Origin: Amblyornis subalaris
Lineage: Eukaryota; Chordata; Aves; Passeriformes; Ptilonorhynchidae
DNA: 64,000 bases
Assembly: GCA_018881555.1 (NCBI GenBank)
Contig: JACAXG010000018.1
Coordinates: 2,869,561-2,933,560, forward strand
Reading direction: 5' to 3'
Part shown: positions 35,681 through 49,800 of the stretch, piece after piece
Position numbering within the stretch: the first letter of the stretch is position 1
How the letters are laid out: each line of letters opens with the position of its first letter
Notes under the pieces: generated by a model
Databases searched by the model: none
The model's input: only the letters and a program-made list of their open reading frames with translations
What the model was told of the DNA's origin: nothing
Position numbers and translations under genes: made by a program

Positions 35681-36779
35681 GTTTGNCTTTCCTTTTGGCC
35701 ACAGATGAGCAGGGTTTTTGATGATGTCAGGAGAAAATGCTCGAGCCATTCCTGAGATACAGCCCTGACTGGATCCTGTGGAGAGGGACAGAGGGTCAGC
35801 TCAGAGCCCCACAGCCTGGAATCACCCTTGGCTCTGTGTGCCATGTGGGAAGCAAAAAGGCAGGTTTGGGCATACCCAAAGGTGCAAAGACACTCAAATG
35901 CCTGCCTCATTGCCCACTATCTATCTGTACAATGTAACTTACTGTTTCCTTTTTCTTTTGCATGTCACATTCGATATTGCTCCCCCTCAGCCTGGCGGGT
36001 GGTGTGCACCAGCCACGACGAATGTGGATCAAAAGAAATTCTTTCAAGCCTAATCAGTTTTATTCCTTAATTGACCTGAAGTATGCTAAAATAAATAAAC
36101 TAAAATTTAGCTGATAATTTTTGTTTGCCTACTCTGCTGTGCAAGTGTTGAGGGGATTTTTTCTGAAACACTTAAAAGTCTACAAATTCAGAAAACCATC
36201 CTTAGTTTGAAGCCTGACAAAACACACAAATTAGGACAATTACAGCAACAAGAGTAAGTGCATAAATTTTGAAGCACATGAAGAACATAAATATTTTGTA
36301 CATATTTTAAAGAATAATTAAAGACATGAAGCTGCTTGGAAAATAGGGTAAAATGTAATATAGATGTATCAGGACAGATGGCATCAGGCTGTTCCGATAG
36401 GTCTTCCCAGTCTTGTAGAGAAAGGAAATTATATGAATCTCATATGGCTTTCTGTAAACACTGTGTTATCAACTCATTTCTTTTATGAAATGTGCTTGAC
36501 ATTTCTGTACAAGTCCTCAGATTTTAGATTAATGGATGCTGTCAGGTTTTATTAATCAAGAACTCTCCTAGTAGCCTTCCTGTAGCCCAAAGGCACTAAG
36601 TACTAAGGCATAGAAGAGGGTGTAGAGGCCCAGAGAAGATGGCTTTAGTCATAGGGTGGATTAGGTGCTTCCTTCCCCTTCAGGGTGGGTCATCACAGAT
36701 GGGAATTGGTATGAGAAAAGATAGGGAACTGGTGAAAAAGGAGGGGACAGTGGGCTGTGTTGCAAAGNAATGTATCAGG
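35681..36779. other. Intergenic, no gene recognised
   Basis: No exon recognised. Overlapping short open frames at 35,737-36,070 have no domain and may be part of the adjoining retroviral sequence. Confidence 0.6.
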
Positions 36780-37485
36780 ACATGAAGCAGTGACCAAGAT
36801 AGCTCTTTGAGCATCATTCCTAGGACTGGTCCTGTTTGAAATCTTCTCTGATGACTCTGACTCAGTAAGCACTTAAAAATGAAAATTTCTGATTACATTG
36901 GACTTGGATGCATTGTCAAAACAGAAGAGGGCCAGAATTTNGTAAAGGAAGAAGTAAACAACCTTGGTCACTGTACAGTTAAAGCTGGCATGAAATTCAG
37001 AGCACAGAATGAAAGGGCAAGGTCTTGTACTCAGGGACTGACAGATGCAAGTCCTTCTAGAAGCTCGGTGCCCCATTACAAAGCAAACACAAATAACCTG
37101 TGAAGAAGATACATGGCCTGATCNCAGGATAGGTATTGCTCAGTCATTTTAAGCTGCCATGGAAAAGGTGAATGTAATTCCAGCATGTACCAGGACAGGC
37201 ATTTCCAGCAGTNCTGGTATGAATGTCAGTGAGAGAGGACCTGGTGAGATTCTTGAAGACTGTCCTGGCAGGACCACTGATGTTTCAAAAGGACTGGAGA
37301 AAGAGAGAGGCTACTGAGAGAGCTGGAGAAGGGGAGGTTTAAAGAAGATCTGTTTTCTGACTATGAACAATTAGAAGTAAGAAGAAGAATTTCTACTAGT
37401 TCATAGTTTCTACTATGAACAAGTAGAAACTTCACAGGTGAAGAGAGGAGCNATTTAAGTTAAGAAGAAAGGGCACAAAAGCAGA
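36780..37485 (+). mobile_element. Old CR1/L3-like LINE fragment, sense
   Basis: Words such as GATGACTCTGACTCAGTAAG, GAAATTCAGAGCACAGAATG, GCATGTACCAGGACAGGC and GGTGAGATT occur in the order expected for the 3' part of a CR1/L3 reverse-transcriptase frame and following region. It is strongly diverged with many frame breaks and no function. Recognised from family memory; limits approximate. Confidence 0.6.
37361..37429. repeat. Direct-inverted-direct triplicate of a 17-bp unit
   Basis: The unit CTATGAACAA(T/G)TAGAA(G/A) occurs forward at 37361-37377, inverted at 37390-37406, and forward again at 37413-37429. The last two form a hairpin with 17-bp arms, one mismatch and a 6-nt loop. It sits inside the decayed LINE fragment. 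Confidence 0.9.
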
Positions 37486-40400
37486 GGCATATGCCCTTGT
37501 CCTGAAGATACTGAAGAAAGACTCTCTTTAGCTTCTATGCTGGGTCCCTCTGTGCCTTGCCTGCAAGGACACCCCAAGGAAGCAGGTTCTTGGCTGTTTG
37601 TCAGGATGCTTCAGCCAGGAGAGTGTAGCCAGGGAAAACAGTGGCTTTTGAAGTAATGCTTATATCGCCCTAGTCCCTTTAGCTGACATTAATCAGTTAG
37701 GGTGGATAAGNAGATTTAACCATTAGGCTTTTGAAATGTCTTATAATAATCCTGATTTTTGAAAATGCTGTCAATAATAGAAGGAAAGCTGGATAGGAAA
37801 ATACTTCTTTGTATTAAATNCAGATTTCTGATCACAATAGTATAATTTCTTTCAGAGATATGACAGGTATTTTTGAACATTGGACATAAGTTGCAATTAT
37901 TTCTCTCCTTAAAGTAATATAATAGCTTTAAAAGAATAGGTTTTTGGCTAGTTACACATGAATGAATGGAATAAAATGCCTGAATTGCGTGTTAACACAC
38001 TTTCACNTGTACCCTCATTCTTGCAGCAGATTACTGTCTTTTCCTGCCACTTAAATTACAAATTCTCCTAGCCATATAAACAGTCATTGACTATTTGGAA
38101 AAGGAAAAATTATGTATTTTGAGAAAAGGACAGACAAATGGTCTCCCAGCGCCAAACGTTCCCAGAGTTATGCAAGGAAGAAAGACACGGTCTTCCCTTC
38201 CATACCTTTTCTGAGCANTTTTATTTATCAACACTGAAGATTTGCCAGATTGTGTAAACTGGTACATGATGTGAAATTAAAAATTGTCTGTCTTTGTGGC
38301 TTCAGAACTATCATTTGCGTCTTGCTTATGCGTGGAGACAAATAGTGAAGAGGTGGAACAAACTGTCCACAAAATTGTCAAGTAATAGAGCTTTCCTCAA
38401 ATTAAATTGCAATTGCTGTAGCTCATTAGTCACAATATTTGCAGATGGGCTTACATTGAAAAAATAGCAGTCTGCAATTATTTGATAGAAATAGTTGTGG
38501 CAGAGATTCTTTGCTCTGTAGACAAATCAAACCTGCCTTTCATTATACAGCAATTAGTTTTTGAAACACTGTTATTTCNAAAAAAAATTCTAGTCAGTGG
38601 AACTTCTTATAGTCTTGTGTAGTGATGTCAAGAATGATAAGTGCTTTTTCCTTAAAAAAACATAGAAAACAGACAAGTTTACAAGGGGTGTTGGAGGGAA
38701 ATTAGCCATAGAGACCAGTGACCAGAGCAGTGATAGACAACGGAAAGGCCTGAAATCCTACAATCCCATGAATTACAGTGTAATTTTCAAGTATCTCATA
38801 AAGTCAGTCACAGCCTTGAGGGTCCTTTTAACTTCTGCAAAGCAGCAACTGTGCAGTGACAAGAGAAACCTCATATCTCAATCCCTCCTTACTTCCTGGG
38901 GGATGAAATCTTGATGCTCAGGCCAGTCTGCTAGAGGAGAAAGGGAATAGATTAGAATAATTCATCCCTAATCCTGAAAATAATAAACTAGCTGGACCTA
39001 ATGCTTAGCAAAGGAGCAGTTGGCCAGTCACAAACACTGTTATTAATTTCTGCCCTCTTTTAGTGCATTCCCAGAAACCCACTGTTAGGTGGAGATGATG
39101 AATTATTTGTTATAAAATCAGTGATCAACACTGGGAGGAAAATGCTTTTGTTTTACATGGGAAAAAAGGTTATATGGCAAGAATCCTGCATACTGATCCA
39201 CTGGGAGAGNGGTTTTGCACTGCCATACAAAATAGGAATGACAGATTAATTAGTGCTTTGGGCGTTAATTATGTCAGGGTTGATAATTCTAAGGTAAAAG
39301 NTGCACAAGACTGCTGTGTATATTTTCACTGGAGAGTATTCCATAACTGAAATCTGTAAGCCACTGTGACTCCTTTCGTTCACGACACCGTGATCCAAGT
39401 TCCATATTTTGAACACAACCCTGGAAGAGCAAAAGACTAATTCAGGGGAGACAAAAAATGCAGGGTTTCTGACTGTGTCCATTTCACTTCGGAATTTTTC
39501 ATCTTTGGAGATGCCAGGTATCTCCCATGCAAAAATGGAAGGGAACTCATCCAGCCAGAATGGTCACTTGGGTTGCCCACAATACTTTACTTTCCCAACA
39601 CAAACTAACAAAGTCCTAACTGGTGGTGGCACACAGATGACAGGTGCAAGATGCCAAGTGAAGAAATTTGAAGACCAGTGTAGGCATTTCCTGTTCCTAC
39701 AGGCTTGCTTGGAACAAGACATTTTGCAAACACTATAGTGTGGCTGCAGCTTAAAACCTGAAGTTTGAGACAGAATAAGACACTGACTTGCAAATCATGA
39801 GCAGTACCCAGCCTGGGATAATAAACAGTCACTGAGACAGCTGGTGTCATCACAGATGAGCAGAAAGAGATATTGCTACAACAGCACTTTTAGAGAGCAT
39901 GTCTTCCTAAGTAGACCTAACTGCACACATGGAAAAATCCAAACATTTCTAAGCAAATGGTAGAGAGTAATGCAAGTCCTTTCTTCAATACTTTAAACAG
40001 AGCTCATCTGTGTCCTAATGAGTTGTCAGGAATCCTAAGTCATATTACTATCCAGGAGCAGTGTGGAGCAGGATGCAATATAGCCAGTAGTCCCTACTCC
40101 AAAAATGACTGAATTCAAAGCATACATATTTGGACTCTGCAGACATCCCTCACATTAACCATTACAGCATGTCAAAAATGCATCTCTCCTGTCATAGAAT
40201 ACCGTTAACTGGAAGAGGAATATGGTCATAGCCGTCACAGTCATCAATCCCATAGTTATCATTGCCAACTGCTTACTGTAGTCAATGGTTGTATCCAGGA
40301 GAATTACAGATGATGTACATGAATAGTGTTTTGCCTGTTTTGGAGATGTGGTACCCTCAGTGTAGACCATGACAACTTTAACATCAAGCTAGTGTAATGT

Positions 40401-43400
40401 CACTAAGGATGTACAGAACACTGCAATCCCTCCTTCCAGTTTTCATTCAGTCTTTCAAAGCTANGTCTCATGATAAAATCTCCTTGTAATATCTGTGCCA
40501 TTTTCAATTAGCAAGCCTGTAAATATTTTCTTCCAACACTTGAGTGTTATTTGAAGTGGATTTAAGCCTGAAAATGTATTTATTTTTCTTTATTGTCTTT
40601 TGCAGACCCCTATTAGATAATCTAGGAACAAAATTGCTGATTTATAGAGCAATACTGCACGTCACTGGTCTGATTTATTTGGTAGCCTCTGTTTCGTTAG
40701 TTCAGCAAAGCAAGAATGGTATTTTAGGGACCAGAAGTGCCAAAAGACATTGTTCGTCATTAAAAATCTAACTTGAGGAGCAGGTTGAGTTGCTGAGGTG
40801 CCAAAGTAGCAGGGTTATGTCATGTCCTTTTTTTTTTTTTTAAGGTTAACTGNTAGACCAGAGCTGTCACAGAACTCCAAGATTAGCGTTGGCTCATGCA
40901 TGTACATCTCTAAGCCTGTCTCAAGCAGGCTTGATGGTCTAACTGTAGGTTTGCCATGATTGTGACAGTTTCTGGCATGATGTCATGCTCCATTTTATGC
41001 ATGCCCTGTTTAAACTATGAATAAGTAGCAAAATGTGATACTCTTCATAAGCAAATCCATTTTCTAATTGTATGGGTTATATTTGAGATTATAGGTGTGA
41101 TTATGTATGAATTCTATATTTGCTAAAGAGGCTTGATTTGCTTCTTTTTCAGACTACCACTTTATTTTTCTGGATCCCAGCTTTTAAATAAAAATCCTCT
41201 TTTATATCTTTATTGGTCATGATATCTAACTTGCTTTAAATGTACAAACCAGAAGCTTAATTTTTTTAATGATTAACATTATAGCTGTCAATCTTGCACT
41301 GAATTTGGTGCACGTATCAGGGTGGTATCATTTCTCAAAGAGATATAAACCCCCCACTCACAGTTATTTTAAACTTTTTAACTCATGCTATAAGCTTTCT
41401 TCATAAAACTATTTGTCTCCAGAAAACTTTTTCTACTTATCTTAATTTTCCCTCTCTCATACTGTTAGTTTTGTATCAGTTTTCTAAGAACAGTGGTTTC
41501 TCTATAATTTTGCGTATTTATTTTAAACAGTAACCAATTTGGCAAGGTGGCTTATTTAAATACATTTATATGCATGCAAACATATATTTCTCCTTGTAGT
41601 TATGNGTCTGTGCATCTATATTTCTCTATATAATATCCGTTGAGAGTTTTGATCTCTTTATGCAGTTGATTCAGTATTTTCTCCCATTTACTTATTTACT
41701 AATGTTTCTAAGACTACAGAGTGTTTAAGCAAGTTTGTCTACAATTTTACTCTTTCCTGCTTGAGTAAGAACAGTAGTGACTGCAAGACTGGTTTCATTG
41801 TCAGTCNAAACAACTGCAGCTATAATTAGTTTCTAAGTATATATTTACTGTTTTTTTCCATGAGTCACATTCTCAATCATGCAAAAGTTGCATTTCATGG
41901 GTAGATCTTAATTCATGTCTGTAATTCCCTATGTACTGGGGTGTGATCAGAAATTACAAAACTCCAAGAATGTTTAGTTTTTGAAAGATACCCTAAAGAA
42001 ATTTGGAGGAGTTCAGTCTTTTTATCCCCATTTGACATTTGGTGGTACAATATGTTTCTGTCATGCAGAGAATACAAATATTACAAAAGAAGTTTTCCTA
42101 CAGAGCATTTTCTGTATTTTAATGGGATTTTGGTCACTGTATTGTTTTAGTTGGTCAAATCTCCACCATATGCAGAATAATTATTACCTGCATCAATTAT
42201 TTTTGAGACTTTCAACTTGAGAATTGGGGATATGTGTCAATGCACAGGATTACTTGTGTCTTTGAGGCAATGAGGAACTCTAATCAGGTACATTTGTAAC
42301 TTCTAGGATATATGGTTTCTTGATGCAGTGTTTTCTGCATTAAGATCCCTGTCACCTTCCTACACTCTGCTCCTTTTTCTGGTGGTATCTGACTTAATAT
42401 TTCAGGCATTCTTCGGGGGTGACATAGGAACAGCAATGAAGTGATTTGCTCAAGTACATCAACAAGCTCATAAGAGAGGTAAACAGTTCCCAGGATTCTG
42501 GGAATTCCTGTGCAGAGAGTCCCAGTGACTAGATTGCACAGCCTGCTCTAAACTTGCATGTGTTACTATGAGTATTTTAAACCCTGAAACAAACCAATTC
42601 TTTTTTCAAGAAGAATTGAAACGCTAACGCTCAGATGTTAGCGTACGTTCTGAGGTAGCTTCAGTGGATCCAGCATTATGTGTTTATATTTGAGTTCCTG
42701 CCTTTTAAGGGATTGTTCTGTAGAATTAACAACTGTTGCACTCAAGAAGCCAACATGGCAGAAGAAACTTGTAATTTTGTATAACACCCTAAAATGCAGG
42801 CTCACAGCTGTCTACACTAAATGTTGCCTTATGCTGTCTCAGCCCTAAGTTTCTCAGGGGAGAAAGTGAATAATCACCCCATACACACGTGAGCCCTGTT
42901 TCAGGGTTTCACTGCTGTACCAAGCATCAGCAACCACTGTGCCCAACCCCCCTTGGACTAGGCTGAAGCCCTACTGCAGAGGGGGAAGCTCATTTTTCAG
43001 ACACTGCTTGCCCAGTGTTGCCATCCATATGTGTGAGCTACCTGCACTGCTCTGAGCTGCTTGTTGCCAGTGTTGAGCACATCTGGGGGAAATTCTCTTC
43101 TGTGTTCTCTGGGCACAGAACCAAATGGGAGATTTGCCCAGTAGTGTTTCTTAAATGTCAAGTTCTGATGCTCTGAGGCTCATGGAGGAACTGACAGACA
43201 CTTGTGAAGTTTCAAAAGGCTGTAAAAAGACAGACACATAATTTTAAGAAATTGTGGTCAGCGTTCAGGGGTCCCACAAGGACAGAGGATCAATAAAAAT
43301 TTTAATTATTCTCTCAAAAAGCTTGAGTAACTTGACAGAGCATTGTTCCCTCTTGTGCTTTTTCACTGTGCATTTCGGGGAGCTTTGAACTCTGCTCTAA

Positions 43401-43850
43401 GCCACATTCTTCAGTCAGAACTGACACTAATACAACTGTCNTTTTGAATATAGGCAGAAGATGCAGTGAGATGGTGTTTCAGCAGTTGATTACACGCCCT
43501 CAGCAGACAGCAATACCCCCTGATCAGTTTACCACTCAAGCCACAGCTATACATGATACACACAAGCGACATGCACAGCAGCTCTGTCTTGATACAGAGG
43601 AAGCTGTAGCTGAGGGGTGCAAATGCTCACCAGGAGGGCTGGACTGCAGGCCGTGGGGAGTGGTGTTGCACCTGCAGGTAATTGGTTTCATCTCAGGAGA
43701 TGCAATGGAGAGAGGAGACCACCTCACCAGGGCAGTCTGCACTCAAATGTTTGAGTATTTCAGATGTCCTTCCAGCTCACCACATCATCTGTATAGTCAA
43801 GGTCTGTGAAAGACATCTTGCCAATTAATCTTCCGGAGCTTGGGTCACCT
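37486..43850. other. Intergenic, no gene recognised
   Basis: AT-rich desert with T14 at 40828-40841 and an 8-bp-arm hairpin at 42621-42644 (ACGCTAAC/GTTAGCGT). Open frames at 39409-39738 (+) and 43444-43809 (+) have no recognisable domain and no splice or codon evidence. Confidence 0.7.
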
Positions 43851-43881
43851 CCTCAGGTGGGTCAGGTATACCCACCTGAGG
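43851..43881. repeat. Perfect inverted repeat with E2-box arms
   Basis: CCTCAGGTGGGT (43851-43862) and ACCCACCTGAGG (43870-43881) are exact reverse complements around a 7-nt loop. Each arm holds CAGGTG/CACCTG, the E-box bound by ZEB, Snail and bHLH factors. A further CACCT lies just before and CAGGTA in the loop. Confidence 0.85.
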
Positions 43882-46800
43882 TATATATTTATTCAAAATA
43901 ATGAAGAAGGATGTAGGAGAGGGCTTCAGCTGCTTGTGNTTTTTTCCCTTCCTCTGCCTCTCTATTTCTTCCCTGTGGGACAAGATAATGACATTTAGCA
44001 ACAAACCAGCTTGCTGTGCCTTGTAGCAGCATGTGTGAGTTCTCCACAAAGATTATGCATGTGGTTTTTGAAACATGCTCTGCCTGTGTCATATTGAGGC
44101 CACAGTGTATGATCATTCCCTTTCTGCTAAAGGGAAAGTAAGTAAACAACCACACAAATACAAGAACTGCGATGCTGAGAAATCAAGCCATGGCACACAA
44201 GAATAAGATAAGCGGAAATATTGTCCCAAGAGTAATTATAATTCAGGCCATTTACAAAAAATCTGCTACAAGTTCAGTGTGGAAATTATTTTCATTTATG
44301 GCAGGCTGAGCTTTTAGAAAATAGCTCTGAAGTAGGCAGCATTGTCAGTCTGTGGAAAAACGAGTTGGTGGATCTCAAATTTGGTATTTTAGTTTCCCAC
44401 AGCTTCAACATTTATGATTCTTCCTGATACCAATATATGCAATTCAGGTTTCATTTCTGTGCTGAAAATAGAGAGTAAAGTAACATCCAGGAGGCATTAG
44501 TTCCTTGCCTTGAGACTTGCAAGGGAGTTTTTTAAAAAGCAGTCTAACAAGGGATCTAGCTTTCACATACCTGTCATTATCTGAACAAAATTCCCTTTAA
44601 CTGATGAAGTATTTGAATAAAACAGACTATTGGCAAGGCCAATAGTAATTTATAAATCCTGGCTGTCAAACAGGAATTCACAAGAGGAGGAATGCTAGGC
44701 AAAAAATTTTGGTGTGTTTTCAGAATGAAATTCACTACAACAATATCTATCATGGAGACGTTTTCTAGCCAAATCCACCCACAGTCCTATGAAAAGACAG
44801 GGATTAGATTTCAAAGGCTATAGAGAAACCCTGACTAGTCTGGACTTGAAAACAGGATGTAAGTCATGTAAAAGGAAAGACTCACATTGTAGTAATAACT
44901 TCTACTATTTTGAAATGATTTAGGTCAGACAGAGATTATCTTTCGCTGCTCAGAAGCAAGTAAATCTCACCATTTGTGTTTTGTGAATGACTGTCAGATT
45001 CACTGATAAAACTGTGAACTAAAATACCGTCCTTGAATAAATGGAAATCCTGAACAATTTTACAGCGTTTTAGCTGAGTGTTGCAGTGTAACAAACCCTC
45101 TGAGTGTTGTTGATTCCAGAATTGGGGAATTATAGAAAAAAAATTAAGCTAACAGCCATACCCAAGAAAATAAGGACAAATCTATCCTGGATAACTCTGA
45201 AAAATCAGTTCATGCGAAGGTTTAACCTTTTGTGAAATGACACTTATTACTGTCTTGTAAATTGTGCTGTTTTAAGAAATGGCTAATCAATAGCTGTATT
45301 AACTTTCCAGAAGACAGAGCCAGAATGGGTTACAGATGGGCTGGGGGTAGGAGGTCTGCGAAAATAAAAGGCATCTTGAATTCCAGTTTGGAGAAACTAG
45401 TCTTGTTTGTTAACTGCATTAAATGTTGAAAATGTTTATTTATTGGTAAAGAATGATGTGGAAAGATTTAGTTTGATGGCACTTCTTCAAGCCAGTTTTC
45501 AAAGAAAGTAAAAACACATATTTTAATTCTTGTCAAAGCTCAGAACAAAATGGACCCATTTAACTTTCTATTTTCCACTAACTCTGCTAAGTTATTTACT
45601 TCTTTCTACACAAAATCTCCATTTCATCAAAGTTCAAATGTGCCAACAAGAGAAGGAATTCAGTACTCATCAAATGAAAAATTAAACTACAGCATAGACA
45701 CATTAATGAGGGACTTCATCTGTAAAATGTGAAGGTCATGTTCTCTAACTTCTACCTTGACTTTGACCTCTTTTCGTAGCAGAAATCGATACTTTGGTAT
45801 AGACATCAGCCAGAAGTGCCCATTCAAGTTTCTTTCTTTTTATACTTGCTGTGTTTATTAAAGCTGGTAATTATTTGGCAACAGAGGAGATGGCTGATGT
45901 TTCCAGCTGGCATTTTAATCAAGCATTATAAGAGTAACTGAAGAACAGCTATTATATCTGAAAATCTTTGCTGCGATTTTACCAGGCTCCAGTACAGCTG
46001 GTAATGCATCACATCCTGCTGCTGCCAGGGCAAGCCCATTTCCAGCCAGAATTTACAAAGAAGTACCTCAGGCATGACATGAATCTTATAAATGTTAAAA
46101 TAATCTAATATCAGCCTCTACAACTGACATTTTATAATAACTATAAATAAATATCATATAGTGTCTCTTAAAAGTTGTATTTCTTTGTCAGGAAGTCTTA
46201 TCAATATGAAGTCTGTATCTGCAGCTCTCTGGGCAGAGGAACAACTTCCTTTCAATATTACATCCTGGCCTCCACAGATCAACTGACTGCTNCTCCAGCT
46301 GCCACTTGAGTTGTGATGCTAATCTGGATCTCCGTGATGCTAATCTTCCCCAAATACTGCTTTCTCTGCTTGTGCTTTGTTTTGCATTACTTTTAGATTT
46401 GTTTTCCACTGTTTCACTCATCTGTAATTAACTGCAAACTTTGCCTCATGCTTGAGCCATGTTTGGTGGAGTTGGGGAGTAAAAAAATGATGCGTTATAC
46501 CGACATCTCATTCCGGTTTCCTCTTTGGGGAAGTAACTGAATTCGCTGTTTTACTTCCCACACCTCAATCAGTGACTTAAATTGAGGCCACTTTCCAGCT
46601 GTGTCCTGACTGCAAATGTACATTTATTTGACATTTTGTCCTGATCAAGAAGGCTTGCAATATTCAATCTTTATTTAATAGCAATCCTAATTTCTTTTTT
46701 CAAATGCACTGCAGCTTCAGTTTATTCATTTGGGTGGAATTATGGCTAAGGTTTGGTTCTATTCCAAACCAAATAGATTCCTCAAGCTCTATTCTTGCAC

Positions 46801-49800
46801 GGGTCTGACGCACTGAATGCATCTGGTTGTTATTTACTGACAGCTGTAATACATTCGCAACCTTACTATTGCAGCGTATCACTGGCAGGAAGCTTTTAGC
46901 AAATAGCCAAGCTGGAGCTAAAACAAAATGTTCTGGTGATTCTGTTAATACACCATGCACTGCATCTCACCCCAGGAGTTTGTTAGGCCCTGCGCTGGGA
47001 ACTCCTTCGCGTGCTGGTGTGGCAGGGCTGAGCAGCATCCACCAGAGCAGCAGCACAGGAAAACCAGAAGGATGTGAGGACAGAAAACAAAAAGCAGGGG
47101 TTCAGACTGCCGGTGTCCCCCAAACAGCCTGGAGTGTAAGTAGGATGCAGGAGCGCAGTGGCCTGCAGAGGTGCAGGCATGAAGCATCCTCCTGGCCCAC
47201 TACCACTCTGCAGCATTTCTCCTGCTGTTTTTCAACAGGGTGTGAGCTGGGACACATTTGTAAAATTGTATTTGTGTTATTCAAAATACAAGGTAAACCC
47301 CAGGAGGATTTGGCTGTGTATTGACTGGGTATGATCTTTATACTCTCAAATATTTTTCTCCTATGATTAGCATACAGTTTATAATGTATTACTGTATTCT
47401 TCTTATGAGCTATTGGAACTTTGGTTCTTTTTTATCTTCAGTACAAAGCATATGAAGGATTTTGTCCTATTTAGTTGTCTCTTTTCCAAGAAGTCTTTTC
47501 TCTCGTCTGATGGAAGAAGGTTTAACATGATGAAAGTACCTGAATACTGATGTTTCTTAGATTTTGTTTCTGTTCTGAATTAGTTCATTCACAAAAAGAA
47601 ATATGAGGCAACTGTCACTTCAGTTTAACACACTTTTTTTTCCTGTTGTCTATTATCTTTCTTTTATATACCCTTGGTTGAGGCACATGCTCTGTTCTTT
47701 TGTTTATATGCTTAGTTCGGTTTGTAGTTCCACCTAAAATAGGATGCAATGGGAAGTTTTAGCCTGGTTTATATTTTTGTATGGTTTTAGTCTAACTCAA
47801 GCTGTAAGAACTGTTCCTTAATTAAAATGTAACAAGTCTTTTGCCTTCATTCCAGTTACCTATTCTGCTTTGTGTTGCATTTCAACATTGTGAGCTTACA
47901 GAGTAGTATAATTCCATTAGATATCTGAATTCCATTTCCAATGCTGTTACTAAGTAGCTGTATTATTTAATGCTTATATGTAATTCTTTTAAACAGGTGA
48001 CAGGATAAGTATTAAAATCATGACTGCTTACTGCAATTAACCCAGTAATGAGTATAATAATGATTACTAGATAGAAGGCATGAGAAGAATTCTTAATGCT
48101 TTCTAACAATTAATGAAAAAATTGTGCTAAGCTGTATGAAGAACTGACAACTGTTAGATATACCCTGGGGACTCCTGGGTGCCAGGCACAGTCCTCAGTG
48201 TGTTACACTAGCCCAGAGAGCTTCAGCTAATCATCAGAAGAAATGTTTTTCTAGACTCATATGATCCTAGATCTCAAACTGACCTGAGCAGCTTTTGTGA
48301 AAAAACATATTACCAGCCGAATATCCTGAAACAGTCTGCTGGGACAGACTGTTTAATTTTTATTGAAAATTTCAGTTTCCTACTTTTAAGGGCAAAAGTT
48401 GTGTAATATTATCCAAAGGCTGACATCCTGTTTCACTTGATTTAGGTTAAGATAACTGGAGTGGAAGGTATTATTTACAACTTCTCAAACAGCCAGGACA
48501 GCTACACAGTTACAAGTGTTTATAAACGACATCAGTGAAAAAAGGAAAGAAAACTGTGCTTCTATCTTTTTATCAAAAAAATAAAAAAAAAAATACAACA
48601 AACATTAAGTCTGCCTGCAATCAGACAACCTGTTGTAGGCTCTATGATGGCCCACACAATCAGAAACATCTCTCTTCATCCAGGCTTTATGTCGAAGGTT
48701 ACATTTCTCAGAAAAAATCTCCTCTATTGGTCCCTTTCTTGAAGTTCTCCACCTCTAACCTCCTTGGAGGTTGCTCTGACACGCCTTCCCTAAACAAAGG
48801 ACTTTCTCACCTCTTTCAATAGAGCTCATTTTGTCAGATATATCCTGCACTTGATTGTTCTATTGTTGGTTAATAACAAAGAAGGAAACATTCCCCAACC
48901 TGTACCCGGTGAGCTATAAAGTTTGTGTATCTGACAGGCAACCTTAATACAAACATGCAAATGAGATTCACCCATGCAGTGCATCTCTGGCTCTTAGCTG
49001 AGAACAAACAGTACGGGAGGCACATGCTTTGGGGTGATATTTGCATTGTGCTGACTGAGCTCCAGATCCTGTCTTTAAAAGGTGAGGCAATAACAATATA
49101 ACTTCAAATGCAGCAAGCCCCAAGGTGTACATCAGGCAGAGTTCCTGATGAAGAAGATAACTACAGAAATGATGATGGGAGCTGCAAAGGAGGTTGTGCA
49201 TGGAATTTCCAGGAGTTTAGCCTACTAAAGCTCTTGAAGTGTGTCATGGCTCAAGAAGTGTGTGAATATTTTGCTCTACTGTCAGAAGAGTCATACAGGA
49301 AATGAGGTTTACTTTACTCATCTGGAAGACTTTCCTGATACATATGAAGCCTTTTAGGCAGACAAACAAAATCCAGTCCACTCAGGGATGGGATGTCCTA
49401 TCTAGAGCATATTCCATGTATGAGGGAATATAGCAACAGTTTCACAGGTCAGCAGTCATTGGTAAGTATTGTACATTAAATAGGTAGAATCCAGTTATCT
49501 ACTCTGGAAATTACTTTTTGTGTGTGTTCAAGTGTTATTTTTTTAAACACTGTGGAAAAACTAGTGATATTCATTGAGTCATTTGTTCTTTTATTCTCTC
49601 TCATAGAACAGGCATTTTCACTGTTCACTTTGCCATCTCATAATTTTAATTTCACTGTTAAACTGTTTAGCATTTCCAANGCATGCACACCATCACAACT
49701 GTTGCACCCTACTTTATACTGGTTTGATAATAAATTGCTGCAGTAATAAATCACTCTGTTCTGTGGGAAAGTTGGACCAGAAAACAGAGAGACTCAAACT

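Noticed and set aside
46827..47324. 165-codon open frame on the plus strand
   Set aside because: No recognisable domain, signal peptide or splice context. It coincides with a GC-richer patch where stops are rarer.
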